From: Neoceratodus forsteri
Taxonomy: Eukaryota; Chordata; Ceratodontiformes; Ceratodontidae
DNA: 64,000 nt
NCBI GenBank assembly: GCA_016271365.2
Contig: JADMNL010000028.1
Location: 100,598,001 to 100,662,000 of the forward strand
Reading direction: 5' to 3'
A program made the position numbers and the translations under genes. Shown one piece after another: positions 33,262 through 44,116 of this stretch. The notes under the pieces are model-generated. The model did no database searches. It worked only from the letters and a program-made list of their open reading frames with translations, and was not told the origin of the DNA. Each line of letters begins with the position of its first letter. The stretch's first letter is position 1.

Positions 33262-33517
33262 TTAAGGGAAAAACTGTAGTTCAAATTTTGGTGCCCACTC
33301 CAGGGCAGTGTTGACCATTGCCAGAGCTGCAGCTCCCAAAACCACAGTTAGTCCCATCACAGCCAGCCTCATCAAGCGATTGGTCCTGGGTTTTGAAACA
33401 ACAGCCCTGGTTTTGTCCACCTTCTGTACTTGCTCTCTGAACCGCCGTCGAAGTACTGTGTCCGGGCGCTGCTGGGCTGAAGCCAGCTCAAAGTCTTTGA
33501 ACGTTAAAGCAGCAGTT
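33262..33517 (-). CDS. Candidate last exon of an unidentified small membrane protein
   Basis: On the minus strand a strong splice acceptor (pyrimidine tract then TTGTACTTGCAG) precedes an 85-codon open stretch that ends in TAA at 33262-33264. The first base completes a split codon. The predicted segment has a basic region (VLRRRFREQVQKVDK, SKPRTNRLMR), then one hydrophobic span of about 22 residues (LAVMGLTVVLGAAALAMV), then a short tail EWAPKFELQFFP. That is the layout of a single-pass, tail-anchored or mitochondrial-membrane protein. Earlier exons would lie at higher coordinates. I do not recognise the gene. Confidence 0.5.
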
Positions 33518-33827
33518 CTGCAAGTACAAAAAAACAGAGTTTGTCAAATGAAATCATACAAGATCCAGATAAAAAGGAGAAGGGATTACATATCTGTATC
33601 TTTGTTTTCTTTAATAGTGGTATTCATCCAGATATATACTCTTGGCAGTTTTACCTATGCATGAACAGACCCTTGGAATGTTCTTTTGCTCCAGAACCCC
33701 TCAAACTGTTAGATCTTTTTTACCACCCAGAGGAGAAAGTCAATCCGTACATACGCTTCTACACAAATGCAAGCTGTGGGGTGACAGTCAGTGTGGGGCT
33801 GTGAATGAATACCACTAGTGAAAACAT
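33518..33827. other. Intron-like sequence upstream of the candidate exon
   Basis: Supplies the pyrimidine tract of the acceptor on the minus strand. The ORFs on the plus strand (33541-33804) have no recognisable content. Confidence 0.35.
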
Positions 33828-33845
33828 GGTTACGGGTAAGTAACC
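33828..33845. other. DIRS-type tip dyad
   Basis: GGTTACGGGTAAGTAACC is a perfect 6+6 dyad around a 6-base spacer, the same layout as the tips of DIRS families A, C and E. It may mark a decayed tip or ICR of another DIRS (F), but no ITR partner was found. Confidence 0.4.
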
Positions 33846-33975
33846 CTTCTTCTATGAGCCACATTTTTTCCAACTTGCACCATGGAGTTGGCCCTGAAAT
33901 CAGACAAAGCAGCAGTATGCGTCACTGGCTGCCACTGCATGTATTAAAGTGACAGTATATACTGTAACTCATGTA

Positions 33976-34120
33976 AGCAATAAGACATGACAGGGTGTGC
34001 ATGGAACATATTTTACCGCACGGCCAGGGGCGTAATAAGGCACGAGGCCTTGGCCGAGTGCCTTTAGCCCTTGGGTGCGGTAAAATATGTTACATGCACA
34101 CACCTGGAATGTCTTATTGC
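33976..34120. repeat. 145-bp near-perfect palindrome
   Basis: GCAATAAGACAT at the left pairs with ATGTCTTATTGC at the right. Pairing continues through TGCATGGAACATATTTTACCGCA and GGGCGTAATAAGGCACGAGG to a centre at about 34050 (CACGAGGCCTTGGCCGAGTG). A shorter palindrome with the shared TGCATGGAACATATTT core lies at 34941-34975. Consistent with a foldback MITE; no coding. Confidence 0.7.
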
Positions 34121-34330
34121 GCTTATAAAATGGGCTATTTTATTTTTTTAACAATTTTTTATGTTAAAAACACACTTAGATAGGAATACACTGACATAAG
34201 TTAGTGTATTTATAGTAAAATAGTCCTTCCGCCTTTGTGTTCGGTAATTGCTTTAGTACATTTGTCCTCCATTGGGATCCGTAGTTATACTAAGATGAGG
34301 AAGTGGGCAAGATTTTTTTTCTGATTAATT

Positions 34331-34660
34331 TAAGCTGCAACTGATAGCAGAAGTATGAAGTGGGGAGAATTGAATTTAGTCTGGGGATGGGGGAGGATGG
34401 CAGGACAAGAAAGCACTTTTTTTTTTTTTTTTTTATAAACGTAGCTGGCGAGTAACTTTTTTTTTTTTAAACGGAGCGGGCGAGGATAAAAGCTGCAACC
34501 GATAGCAGCAGAAGTATGGAGTGAGGAGAACTGTAGTTAGGTCTGGGGATGGGCGAGGATGGCAGGACAAGAAAGCAAATTTTTTTTAAATGGAGCAGGC
34601 GAGGATCACAGCACAAGCAGTAACATTTTTTTTTAAACGGAGCGGGTGTCCTGTAATCCC
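34331..34660. repeat. Tandem repeat, two ~163-bp units plus T-run modules
   Basis: AGCTGCAACTGATAGCAG...GGATGGCAGGACAAGAAAGCA recurs about 163 bases later (from about 34493). Each unit ends in a T-run followed by AAACGGAGCGGGCGAGG or close variants, and that module occurs three times (near 34450, 34580 and 34630). Confidence 0.65.
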
Positions 34661-34940
34661 AAGCAAACTACTACAGCAGGGCTCATTTTGACACTTTTGT
34701 CAACTTTTTTACATTCAGGCAAAGTGACTCTGTTAAAATCCTCTCCATCTACTCATTCCACATGCTAATATTAAAATCTACTTTGTTTGCTCTAAACATC
34801 GTTCCGTTTTATAAAACGGGTAGGCTGACTAATTCAACTCGGTTTTCTTCAGGCTTGTCAAATACAAAGATGGCAGACAGTAAAAATGCCAACGTTCCAT
34901 GGCTTATGGATATTGGCCTTTTTACTGCCAGCCCTTTTTT

Positions 34941-34975
34941 TTACCCATGCATGGAACATATTTCATGCATGGGTA
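34941..34975. repeat. 35-bp palindrome
   Basis: TTACCCATGCATG and CATGCATGGGTAA flank GAACATATTT. It shares its core with the 33976-34120 palindrome. Confidence 0.6.
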
Positions 34976-35134
34976 ACTAGCCAATCACATTGCTTCATTT
35001 AGCCTACCCATTTTATAAAGTAACATAAGCAGTTCATAATCAGCACTTCATAAAGCAATGATTTATCAGTATGTTGCGCAAGCATGTCCTAATTGATAGG
35101 CATCCCCCACCCACTCTACTACCCAAGATATACA

Positions 35135-35893
35135 GACATTACAGTACTTACTGTAACTGTAGATTTTAGAGAATGTATTCTCCATAGAGTACCACTTTTT
35201 GGTCTCAGAGCCACAGGCGACAGGGTCCCTGGGAACAAAAATTGTTGGGGCCGGTGTCACAGGTGGAAGAACCAACATGCATGCCCCCAGGTATACAGCA
35301 GCACCAGACCCAACCTTCTGAATAACTTTTTTTTTTTTTTTTGCCAAGGAGAAAGAGCTAGTAACTAAATGACTAGAGATAACAACTAAGGGCATAAAAT
35401 GACTCAGTGGGTCCCTGTAAGAAGGGACAAAACACCCTAAGCAAGCAGTGTCTTCACAGCCTATACGTGTTTCAGTCAGGAGAAAGACCAATGCAAGATT
35501 ACTGCCCGAGACGGGGATGGAAGGTGGGAAAGTGGTACTCTATAGACAAGATATTCTTGAGGATCTACAGTTACAATAAGTACTTTAACTTCTCTTTCTT
35601 CCAAGAATGTATCTTCTCCAGAGCCACACTTTTTGGTCCCGACTAGAAAGCAGTCAGAAAAACAAGTCCCCCCGACTAGACTGCTTGGAGACCCAGGTCT
35701 TGCAAACAGAGTAGGGTCTGGCAGCACAACTAACCTCAAATCAACATGCCGTCTGGAGCGAATGTCCAGGCCATACCTGGTAAAGGTGTGGACCGTACTC
35801 CATGTAGCGGCATTACAAATTTCTGAGATAAGCACTGAGCAAAGAGATGCCACAGACGTGGCCATAGCTCTGGCAGAGTGTGCCGACATCTTT
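35135..35893 (-). mobile_element. DIRS-E2 fragment: tip, ICR and recombinase tail
   Basis: The tip carries the perfect dyad TTACAGTACTTACTGTAA (35139-35156) and CATAGAGTACCACTTTTTGG. The ICR is near 35515-35640, where both tip sequences meet. The recombinase C-terminus follows on the minus strand. Sequence beyond 35893 is an L2-like LINE, so the element is truncated there. Confidence 0.65.
35690..35893 (-). pseudogene. DIRS tyrosine recombinase C-terminus (E2)
   Basis: About 68 codons remain: AHSARAMATSVA (HxxR box), then EICNAATWSTVHTFTRYGLDI with the nucleophile Tyr. The segment is open here, but everything N-terminal to the HxxR box is missing. Confidence 0.65.
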
Positions 35894-36700
35894 GAAATTG
35901 TCAGCTTCCAGAGCCAACCAGTTGATGTTGAAATCACCCATGATTACCACCTCAGACTGATTTGGCAGACTTTCTAGGTGTTCAATGACCAGGTTAATGC
36001 CCAATTTATTTTCACAAGGGGGGGATATATACAAAGAAGATGTATAGGGCTTTGCCATGCTGTTCTAGGAGAATTTTGATACCAAGGATCTAGGACTGGT
36101 TAACTATGGTGATAGTGGGTACAGCTTGGTCCTTCAGGGAGTTTTTTTTAAGAATATGGCACACCCCCTTCCTCTTTTTCCTACCCTATCTTGCCTGTAT
36201 ATTGTATACCCGGGTAAGAGTTAGTGCAGAGTCTGGCGATTTCTTCAACAGCCAGGTTTCAGATAGGGTGAGCACATCAGGGTTGTGTTGAGCCACTCAG
36301 ACTTGGAGGTCATCAAGTTTTATTAGAAGGCTCAGAATGTTAAGGGATGCTAGCTTAAGAGCGCTATTTTTGCCATCTACCCACTTGGGTGTGTGAGGGG
36401 CCAGGTTTGGGAGCATTAGAGATAAGAAGTAGTAACAGAGTGAGCCTATAGAGGTAGGCTTTTAACTGTTTGATATTTGCTGGTCTAGGCTGAGGAGGTT
36501 GTTTTTCAGTAGTTGCATAGAAGGGTGGGGTAAGGAGCTGAGGAAATAGAGAGGAGAGAGGAAAGAGGGCTGAAATGGCAAGCGCGGGGGCTTGGGCCAG
36601 CGGTAGAATTAGTGAACTCACCCAGGTGTGGGCTAATGGGGGTCGTACCCAAGTTGGCAGTGGCAAAAGTGTTGATACTGGGAGAGGCACGGGTGGCCTG
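35894..36700 (-). pseudogene. L2-like LINE ORF2 start (endonuclease region)
   Basis: In order on the minus strand: a leucine-rich LLLLISNAPKPGPS stretch (about 36390-36430) resembling the ORF2 opening of L2/jockey-type LINEs, LSETWL-like and NSYPGIQYTG segments (about 36190-36280), and SLYISPPCENK with VVIMGDFNINWL (about 35930-36020), the conserved GDFN of APE endonucleases. Many frame breaks. RT is absent because the copy ends at 35894. Confidence 0.68.
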
Positions 36701-36934
36701 TGCAGTGTTACCTGGGTCTGAGGGGGTCATGATGTAGTTGAGTAACAGTTGGAGGAGAAGAAACGTGAGCATGCTGGGGGTGTATTGAAAGAACATGTTG
36801 AAAACTTGGGATGAGTATAAAAGCAGACTCAGAGAAAAGGGTGTCCAAGAATAGGCCGGCGAGGCAGTGACCAGCAGTGCGGGTGGGCGGGCAGATCTGC
36901 AAAATAAAGTGCAGGGTCAACAAAATTACCTAGG

Positions 36935-37210
36935 AAAGTACGGCTGCTCCAGTGGTGAAGTAGCTAGGGCGCCCGACTTAAGTGTGTAAGGTCACAGGTT
37001 TGATACTGACCATGGGCAAAAGGGAGAAAGCAGCAGGCAACAGGAGGTGCAGTAGGTCAGAGGTACAGGAAAGGAGGGGTGGGACACAGAGAGCAGAAGA
37101 GAAGAGGCAGAGTGGCGTGAGAGAAAAAGGTAGCTCAATAGTGACTCCTAGTGGTGGGCCTATACACAAAACTAATGAGAAACGGGTGTTAGAAAAAGCT
37201 GTGTGAGGTC
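36935..37210 (+). mobile_element. tRNA-derived SINE-like sequence
   Basis: GTGGTGAAGTAGCTAGGGCG (A-box-like) is followed 34 bases later by CACAGGTTTGATACTGACC (B-box-like), the spacing of a tRNA-type promoter. A purine-rich body follows. No tail or target duplication was defined. Confidence 0.45.
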
Positions 37211-37362
37211 ATGTGACCATGTCACCTGATCACTGTGACCTATAAAGCTAGGCATGGACCAGGGTGGGAGGGGCAGTCGACACGAAGCGTCGACGGGCTA
37301 ACAGTCCAGTGTTAGCTCCTTCAAGAATCAGGCCAGGATATTTCCCTAATTACTTCGCAACG

Positions 37363-37505
37363 CTGCAGGATTCTCCCAGGCAGAACTTCAGGTTAGTTTG
37401 GCTCAGTGAGGAGTTCTGAAGGGCAGGGAGGCCTCGTGACACTGCAGACTTCTCCCAAGCAGGACTTCAGGTTAATGTGGCTCCATGGGGAGTTCTGAGG
37501 ATATG
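37363..37505. repeat. Imperfect 76-bp direct duplication
   Basis: CTGCAGGATTCTCCCAGGCAG...GAGGAGTTCTGA recurs as CTGCAGACTTCTCCCAAGCAG...GGGGAGTTCTGA. The origin is unknown. Confidence 0.5.
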
Positions 37506-37591
37506 GATCATTTAAACTTATGTGTATAATTTCTGTAAATGGGAACATTATAAACATCTACCAATTAGAAATCATTTCCTATCCTGGTGGA

Positions 37592-38318
37592 GACTATCCA
37601 AAGAAGGGTGACAAATGTGATTCCACTTCACAAAAGTGGGAGCAGGGCAGAGGCAGGAAACTACAAACCAGTTAGTTTGACTTCAGTGGTAGGGGAAAAT
37701 GATGGAATCACTTCTGAAGGAAAGAACTGTTGAGTACCTAGAGGCCAGTGGGGCACAGGACCCGAGGCAGCATGGTTTCACAGCAGGAAGGTCATGTCAG
37801 ACGAATCTAATAGATTTCCTTGACTGGGTGACCAAAGTAGTAGACCAGGGAGGGGCTGTGGATATGGCCTACCTAGATTTTAGCAAGGCATTTGACACAG
37901 TCTCACACAAAAGATTAATATACAAGTTAGCCAGCCTTGGAATGGGTCCCAAGGTGGTAGCTTGGATAAAAAACTGGCTGGACAACAGGATGCAAAGGGT
38001 AATAGTAAATGGAGTCCACAGTGAAGAAAGGAGGGTAACTAGCGGGGTACCGCAGGGTTCGGTACTTGGACCGGTCCTCTTTAATGTCTTTATAAGTGAC
38101 ATTGGAGAACACCTGGAAGGAAAGGTATGTCTCTTTGCAGATGACACAAAGATCTGCAACAGGGTTGATACACAAGGTGGATGGAAAGATGAAAAGGGAC
38201 TTGGCAAGGTTGGAGGAATGGTCAAATATATGGCAGCTCAGATTTAATGCAAAGTGCAAGGTAATGCATCTGGGAAACAAAAACCCAGGGGAAGAGTATA
38301 CAATCTGCGGGGGGTTAA
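37592..38318 (+). pseudogene. CR1-like LINE reverse transcriptase fragment
   Basis: Blocks in order: NYKPVSLTSVVGKMMES, QHGFTAGRSCQTNL, MAYLDFSKAFDTVSH (motif A), TSGVPQGSVLGPVLFN, and CLFADDTK (motif C, ADD type), then LGNKNPGEEY in a second frame. One frameshift lies near 38150-38200 and both ends are truncated. The gene order and the VPQGSVLGP block place it in the CR1 group. Confidence 0.82.
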
Positions 38319-38503
38319 ATCATTCTACTCTATTCTGACTTTAGAATGTTGGTGATGGAACTCCAGGCTGTTCTGCTGTGACATTCCTAATGCACTGCAC
38401 AGAATTCTAAGCATATTTGCACACATGTCAAACAAGTGCAAATACCTGGAAAACTGCATGAGCTACTGGAAAACACACAGTAGCAAAGTTGTACAGCAGA
38501 AAA

Positions 38504-38671
38504 TACAGGTTACTCACCTGTAACAGGAGTTCTAGGAATGGTATATGTTGTTCATCCACACTCATTGGCAGGTATCCTTGCCGCTTTAAATCTTGCCGGA
38601 AGGTCTTCAAGCTTGCTCCTCCCACCCACCCGGGTGATATAACCTCGGCTCCGCCCCATGACGCCAGATCT
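38504..38671. repeat. Left ITR (coding 3' end) of DIRS-C
   Basis: Inverted partner of 44117-44262: CACACTCATTGGCAGGTATC, CCGCTTTAAATCTTGCCGG, AAGCTTGCTCCTCCCACCC and GGCTCCGCCCCATGA blocks. The tip carries GTTACTCACCTGTAAC (38509-38524). Confidence 0.88.
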
Positions 38672-38714
38672 GGCCCGCTGGAAGCTCAGGTTGTACGCGG
38701 CCGGGAGGGTAGGA

Positions 38715-38815
38715 ATGGGGATGAACAACATATACCATTCCTAGAACTCCTGTTACAGGTGAGTAACCTGTATTCTAGGGACATGGATATGTTGTTCATC
38801 CACACTCATTGGCAG
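38715..38815. repeat. ICR of DIRS-C
   Basis: Joins the reverse complements of both tips. It contains GTTACAGGTGAGTAAC (38752-38767), followed by TGTATTCTAGGGACATGG, which reads into the opposite tip. Confidence 0.87.
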
Positions 38816-38862
38816 ACTCCTAGCAGTTCTCCGGGAGGAGGAGCAAGACGACACCCCAATAC

Positions 38863-39880
38863 TTACTTGGAAAGAGAGACTGGAGAACGAGGCCCCAAAC
38901 CAGCATCCCAGCGTGACTCAAGGTCGATGTGGTAGTGGGTAATGAAGGTGTTTGCTGGACTCAGGTAGCAGCCCTGCAGATTTCCTGGATAGGGACGCCC
39001 TGGAAGCAGCCACCGTTGCAGCAGTATGGCAGGTAGAATGAGCTCTTATCCTCTGGGAGGCTCCATGCCCGCCAACTTATAGCAGAGATCTATGCAGGAG
39101 GTTACCCACCTGCTTATCGTCCGCTTGGCTGCAGGTCTGCCAGATGCGCTTCAGCGTAGGGTGACAAACAGCTGGCGAACCTCTCTCATTTCAGCCGTGG
39201 CGCCTCCTTATAATAAGCGAGCGCCTTCTAGGGTCCAGGAGTATGGAGCCTATTCGCCCTCCGAGGTGTGATTGGGTAGAACACCGCAGAGTCAACACCT
39301 GGTTAAGGTGAAACTCCGACACCACCTTCGGAAGGAATTTCGGTGGGGCGCAAGACAACCTTGTCCCTGTGGAAGACCAGGTAGGAGACTCGAGCAGAGC
39401 GCCTGGAGCTCTCCCATCCTTCTGGCTGACGTGATAGCCACCAAGAAGGCGGTCTTCCACGACAGGTGAGAGAGAGCACACCTGTGCATAGGTTCGAATG
39501 GCTTGCCCATGAGCTTTGCCAGTACCAGCAGTAGATCCCACGAGGTGGGGTTCCCGACTGAGGAAATGATCAAGGCCTTTGAAAGCAAGACCACCTCTCT
39601 CCTGCGCCATCGACTGCTTCTCGGGCCCTGCCTGCAAGCAGAGATGGCTGCCAGGTGCACCCTTAGGTCGCCGACCTAAGCCCTTTACTAGAAAGGGACC
39701 ATAAATAGTCCAAGATGCTTGCCAAGGAACAGGAGGAAGGGTCCAAGCCCTGTTCTGACACCAAATGGAAAACCTTTTCCATTTGAAGGCATAGCATTTT
39801 CTGGTCGACTCACGGGACGCCTCAACTACATTGAGGACCTCGGAAAGACCCAAGGCCTGGAACTCTAGCCGCTCAGGAAC
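38863..39880 (-). pseudogene. DIRS tyrosine recombinase (C), inactive
   Basis: Starts in overlap with RT-RNase H; N-terminal region EASRESTRKCYAFKWKRFSIWC (about 39760-39830). The first Arg block AITSARRMGELQ is near 39400-39440. The HxxR box reads HSTC (about 39025-39045), losing the arginine. The Tyr region FITHYHIDLESRWDAG is near 38890-38945, and the stop is at 38863-38865. Several frame breaks. Confidence 0.8.
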
Positions 39881-41728
39881 CAGGCCGTCAGGTGCAGGGA
39901 TTGAAGGTCGGATGGAACACCTTCCCTGATTGACTGAAGAGCAGGTCCGGTGAGCTGGAAGCTGCACAGAGTCCTGGAGCTGAGACTGAGGAGATCTGGG
40001 TACCAGAACTGGCGAGGCCAGTCTGGGGCTATCAGAATCACCTGCGCCTTGTCCCTCCTCGCCTTGAGAAGCACCTTGTGGATCAAGGGAAATGGGGAAA
40101 GGCGTGAAAGAGGCCGGGGTCCATTGCCTCGAGAAGGCATCCCCTGCAGCGAGCCCTGCTGAGGGGGCGGGCATGGAACAGACTCAGCCGCGTTCTCCTG
40201 GAGGCAAACAGGTCCACCTGAGGTGTGCCCCAAAGGAGAACAGATGCTGTACTACCTCCGCAGGAGAGACCACTCGTGGGATGCAGCCCTATCCGCTCAG
40301 GGCATCGCCAGGGTGTTGAGGCTCCTGCCACGTGACTGGCTAGGAGATCCGCCCAGGCTGCGCACGAGTGACCAAATGCGGAGAGCTTCCTGCAGAGAAG
40401 CATGGAGCGCGCTCCGCCCTGGCGGTTTAGATAGTACATGGTCGTGGTATTGTCCGTCTGGACTCGGACCACTTGACCCCGGAGGAACGGAGCAAAGGCG
40501 GTGAGAGCTAGGCGGACCGCTCGGAGCTCCAGCAGGTTGATGTGGCATCGGGACTCCCGCGGGGACCAGAGGCCATGAGCCCGGTGGTTCCCCAGATGGG
40601 CACCCCAACCCATCAGAGAGCATCGGTCGATAGAGAGACCGCCGGCCCGGGCGGACGAGCAGGATGCCCTCCTGCAAATGATCTGGAACGGTCCACCACT
40701 GGAGCGCTCCACATCCCCTGTGTCCCGACACAAGCTGGTCCAAGGGATCGCAGCGCCAGACCACTGGCTGGCCAGTCCCCACTGAAGGGGACGATGTTCC
40801 AGCGGCGCCCACCGACGCTGGTGCAGGCCGCCATGAGACCCAGGAGGCGCAGGAAGTCCCGGCAGGGCGCAATTGCCCAACCAGAAATGATCGGGCAAAG
40901 GAGGAAAGAACCTCGCCCTGTCCGGCTGAGCCGCCTGGCTCAAGAAGTCGAGCTGCGCCCGATGAATAGAATCACCTGCTTCAGCTCGAGTTCGACTTGG
41001 CCTCGTTGATAAGGAGGCCCAGTTGAGAGCAGACCTGGAGGCCAGATCTCTGGACCACTCCGCCTCCTTCCTGGAGGGAGCTGCTATCAGCCAGTCGTCC
41101 AGGTAAGGTACACCGGACCCCTCGGCGCGCAGGAATGCTGTCACCACTGCCATGCATTTGGTGAAGACCCTGGGAGCTGGAGACAAGCCAAGGGCATGGC
41201 TTGGAACTCAAGAGGATCCTTCCGCCGAAGCGAAGGAATCTCTGGTGAGACGGACGGATAGGGACGTGAAAAACGCTGTCCCTGCAAGTCCAGAGAGCAG
41301 AACCACCCGGCTCAAGGATGGATATTATCTGAGCCAGAGTGACCATCCTGAAGGTTCGAGACCTTAGGAACTTGTTTAGGTCGTAGGTCGAGAATGGGCG
41401 CCAGCCCCCGTCTGCTTCGAACCAGGAAGTACCTGGACACAAACCCTGGGTCTGAAGGAGGGTCCACCACCTCTTACCACCTCCTTCTGGAGGAGGAGAG
41501 CGACGTCGGCTCGACGAGCCGCCAGTGAGGCTGGGGATCCCGAAGCGCCCCGAGGGGAGACGGCTCTGAAGGGTGGTGCCTGCTCGAATTCCAGAGGCAG
41601 GCCTCTTCCCACCACCTCCAAGACCCACCTGTCCGTGGTAACAGCGGACCAGGCGGAACGGAAGTGCCGGAGCCGTCCCCCCACGGGGGGACCCAGGGGT
41701 AAGGTGACGGGAATGGGGGCGACACCCC
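39865..41728 (-). pseudogene. DIRS RT-RNase H (C), broken
   Basis: RT blocks: TTDRWVLEVVGRG near the start, MVTLAQIISILEPG and FHVPIRPSHQRFLRF around motif A (about 41230-41350), PAPRVFTKCMAVV and VPYLDDWLIAAPS (motif C, about 41080-41120). RNase H blocks: INLLELRAVRLAL and VQTDNTTTMYYLNRQGG (about 40420-40540). It ends LTAWFLSG at 39865. Frame breaks separate the palm blocks. Sequence similarity to DIRS-A is limited to the motifs. Confidence 0.82.
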
Positions 41729-43140
41729 TCAGCCCGTCACTGGGCAGGCTTGGAGGAGGGACCGGCCAGGGACCTCCTGGGCCCTTTCCTCCCTGCCTCC
41801 TGTTAGGAGGAAGCGGCGGCTTGGGTTTGGGATGCCAAGGCCGAGCCTGCTGGCCCTGACGCTGGCCGGGCGCCGGGGCACAGAAGGACGAAAGGGCTTA
41901 GGCTGTGGTTTGCGGCCTTGTCCTTCTGAGCGGAAGAGACCGAGTCCAAGGTAGCATTGGACTTCTCGATCCTCTGCAGGTGACCTTCCACCCAGGGTCA
42001 AGAGGTCAGTCCCCAAAAGGGAACATCCGCCCAACTTGTGCTGGTATCCGAAGTAAAGGTGGATATCTCAGCTAAGCTCCGACGACATGGCCACAGGCCG
42101 CCACCGATCTGGCACATGAGTCCCTATATCCAAAGCAGTCTGGAGCTGCTGTTTGGCCACTGCCCTGCCCTGGTCCCGCACCTGCTTAACCGTAGTCTGC
42201 AGATCGGCGGGAAGATGAGGATGACCTCATCCAGGAGCCCAACAGGGCATGAGAAAAATGTGCCATGAGGGCGGCCGAACTGGCCTGGCGAAGGCCAGAG
42301 AGAGGGACGAGCAGACTTTGCCCGACATAGTCCAATTTCTTGGACTCCTTGTCAGGAGGTTTGTCCACATCCCTGGCGTTGCAGGCGCGCCGGAAAACGC
42401 TGTCGGTAACCAACCCCTCAGCAGAGGGGTGTTCCGAAAAACCGGACAAGGAACCGGTAGGGACCGCATACTTCCTGGCCATCCTGGCCGAAGGCGCAGG
42501 GCAGGAAGCAGGGCGCTGCCAAAGCTCCAGTGCCGGACCCACTATGGCCTCGGCCACCGGAAAGACCTCCGTCGGAGAATCCCCTCGGTCCAGAATCTCC
42601 GTGAGGGGATACCTGGCCCGTTTGGAAACGGGTTCGAGCTCCATCCCGGTGGACTCCGAGATGAGCCGAAGCAGTCCTAGGAAGGACGACGGGCTATCGT
42701 CCATTGACTGACCTCCTGAAGACTCCAAGTCCAGTCGCTTGGAGAAAAAGGAGGAATCATCTTCGGACTGGAAGAGTCCTCAAGAGCTGCTCTGGCCTGA
42801 GCCACCCTTCACCTGCCGAGGTCGGTCGGGAGTGAGGGTAACTGACAGCCGATGGGGAGACCCCAGCCGACCGAGAATCCTTGGTCGGAGCCCCAATTGG
42901 TGTCTGTGGAGGCGGAGGTTCCACCGAATCGTGGAGCAGCTGGTTTGGCCGAACAACGGCCTGGGTATAAGCCCTCGGATAAGTCGAGGGTTGTAGCCGG
43001 CCGTTCGGTGACAGCCACTTAATGGCGGGGAAGGCGGCCGGGGTCGGCTTATTCCCGGCCAGGAGAAACTGTTGCAACATAAGGTCCTCGTACCGTCGGC
43101 GTAATTACTGCCCAAGCCTCCTCATCCGAGGAGGAGGAGC
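41729..43140 (-). pseudogene. DIRS gag-like region (C)
   Basis: Assigned mainly by position between the 5' ITR and RT. The C-terminal part (41729-42034) is basic with QPKPFRPSVPRRP and stops at 41729. The middle (42186-42728) is open, with RACNARDVDKPPDKESKKLD, which parallels the PPDKDSRK segment of the DIRS-A gag. A Ser/Arg-rich stretch lies near 43050-43200. The start codon could not be decided. Confidence 0.55.
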
Positions 43141-44116
43141 GAGAAAGGCGAGCGCCGCTACCGCGGTGCCGAGACCGAGACCGCCTATGACGGTGGGATC
43201 GGCTGGACGCCAAGAGGTCCGAGACCAGAGTCCCGGAATTTCCAGGTCGGTGCCGGGAGGTGTCGGCCGGACCGGCACTCCTTCGCTCGGATGGTCCATC
43301 CGAGGGCTCCGGAACCGGAGGCACAGGCGAGCCCACGGGATCCTCAACTCCTCCGGGAGAACCGGGGAGGAATCGGCTGCTAAAGCGACAGCCGATCAAT
43401 GGGTCGAGAAAATCTCGACTTCATCGGTCAGGAGTCTCTGTCAACTGACCTGGACGGGGGACACCGTGAGGCCAGTGGCCGAAGCCGAGCCGGTTGACCG
43501 GAGCCGACGGTCGACGCCCGGGAGAGGGACTTTCCCGCCCTAAGAGCGCCGACGGAGGGACTTACCTTGTCCTCTTTTGACCGAGAATAAGGTCCTCAGA
43601 CGAGGTCCTTCTCCTTTAGTGGAGAGGGACAGACAAAGCTCCTTAAAGAAGCCGGTAAGAAGAGCCCAGGAGAGTGGGATAAATGCCGTCGAGGAAGATA
43701 CGCCCGCGCCGCCTCCTCTTCGAGGGGCGACCATCCGAGCTGATCCGCCGAGCCTGGCCAGCCGACACCGCCAACCGGCTCCTTGGACTTCACCGAGGGA
43801 ACGCTTCGGGACGGCCCAGTTGCAATTGGGCAGCACGGGTCTTCGAGGACGTGAGGGCCGAGAAAAGATGAGCACAGGTCGAAGCCTCGCGGGTCGTGCT
43901 CAAGGCCTACAGTAGACACACGTGGAGTGTGGATCCGCCAAGACATCTTCTGCCCGCATGGGCATCTCCAACGGGAGTCGATTGTCCATCGTAGTCACAG
44001 GGATAGAAGACCAAGTCTTTTTCGCAAATTTTATTTTAAATCCGCAAACGGAGAAATAGGAACTAGTCTCAAACGCAGAGCGTTAAGGAGGGAACCTGAG
44101 CTTCCAAGCGGTAAGG
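43141..44116. other. DIRS-C leader between gag and 5' ITR
   Basis: GC-rich sequence with ORFs in several frames on both strands (for example 43022-43543 plus and 43596-43946 minus), as expected from high G+C. None has a recognisable domain. It may hold a diverged gag N-terminus or untranslated leader. Confidence 0.4.

Noticed and set aside
34762..34980. 72-codon ORF as a second exon of the candidate host gene
   Set aside because: On the wrong strand for the 33262-33517 exon, no splice signals, and it runs into a palindrome.
36982..37206. 74-codon ORF as a gene
   Set aside because: Lies in a purine-rich SINE-like sequence; Lys/Arg/Glu-rich translation is a composition effect.
43022..43543. 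173-codon plus-strand ORF in GC-rich DNA
   Set aside because: High G+C removes stops in all frames here; antisense to the DIRS-C leader/gag region and Arg/Gly-rich without a domain.
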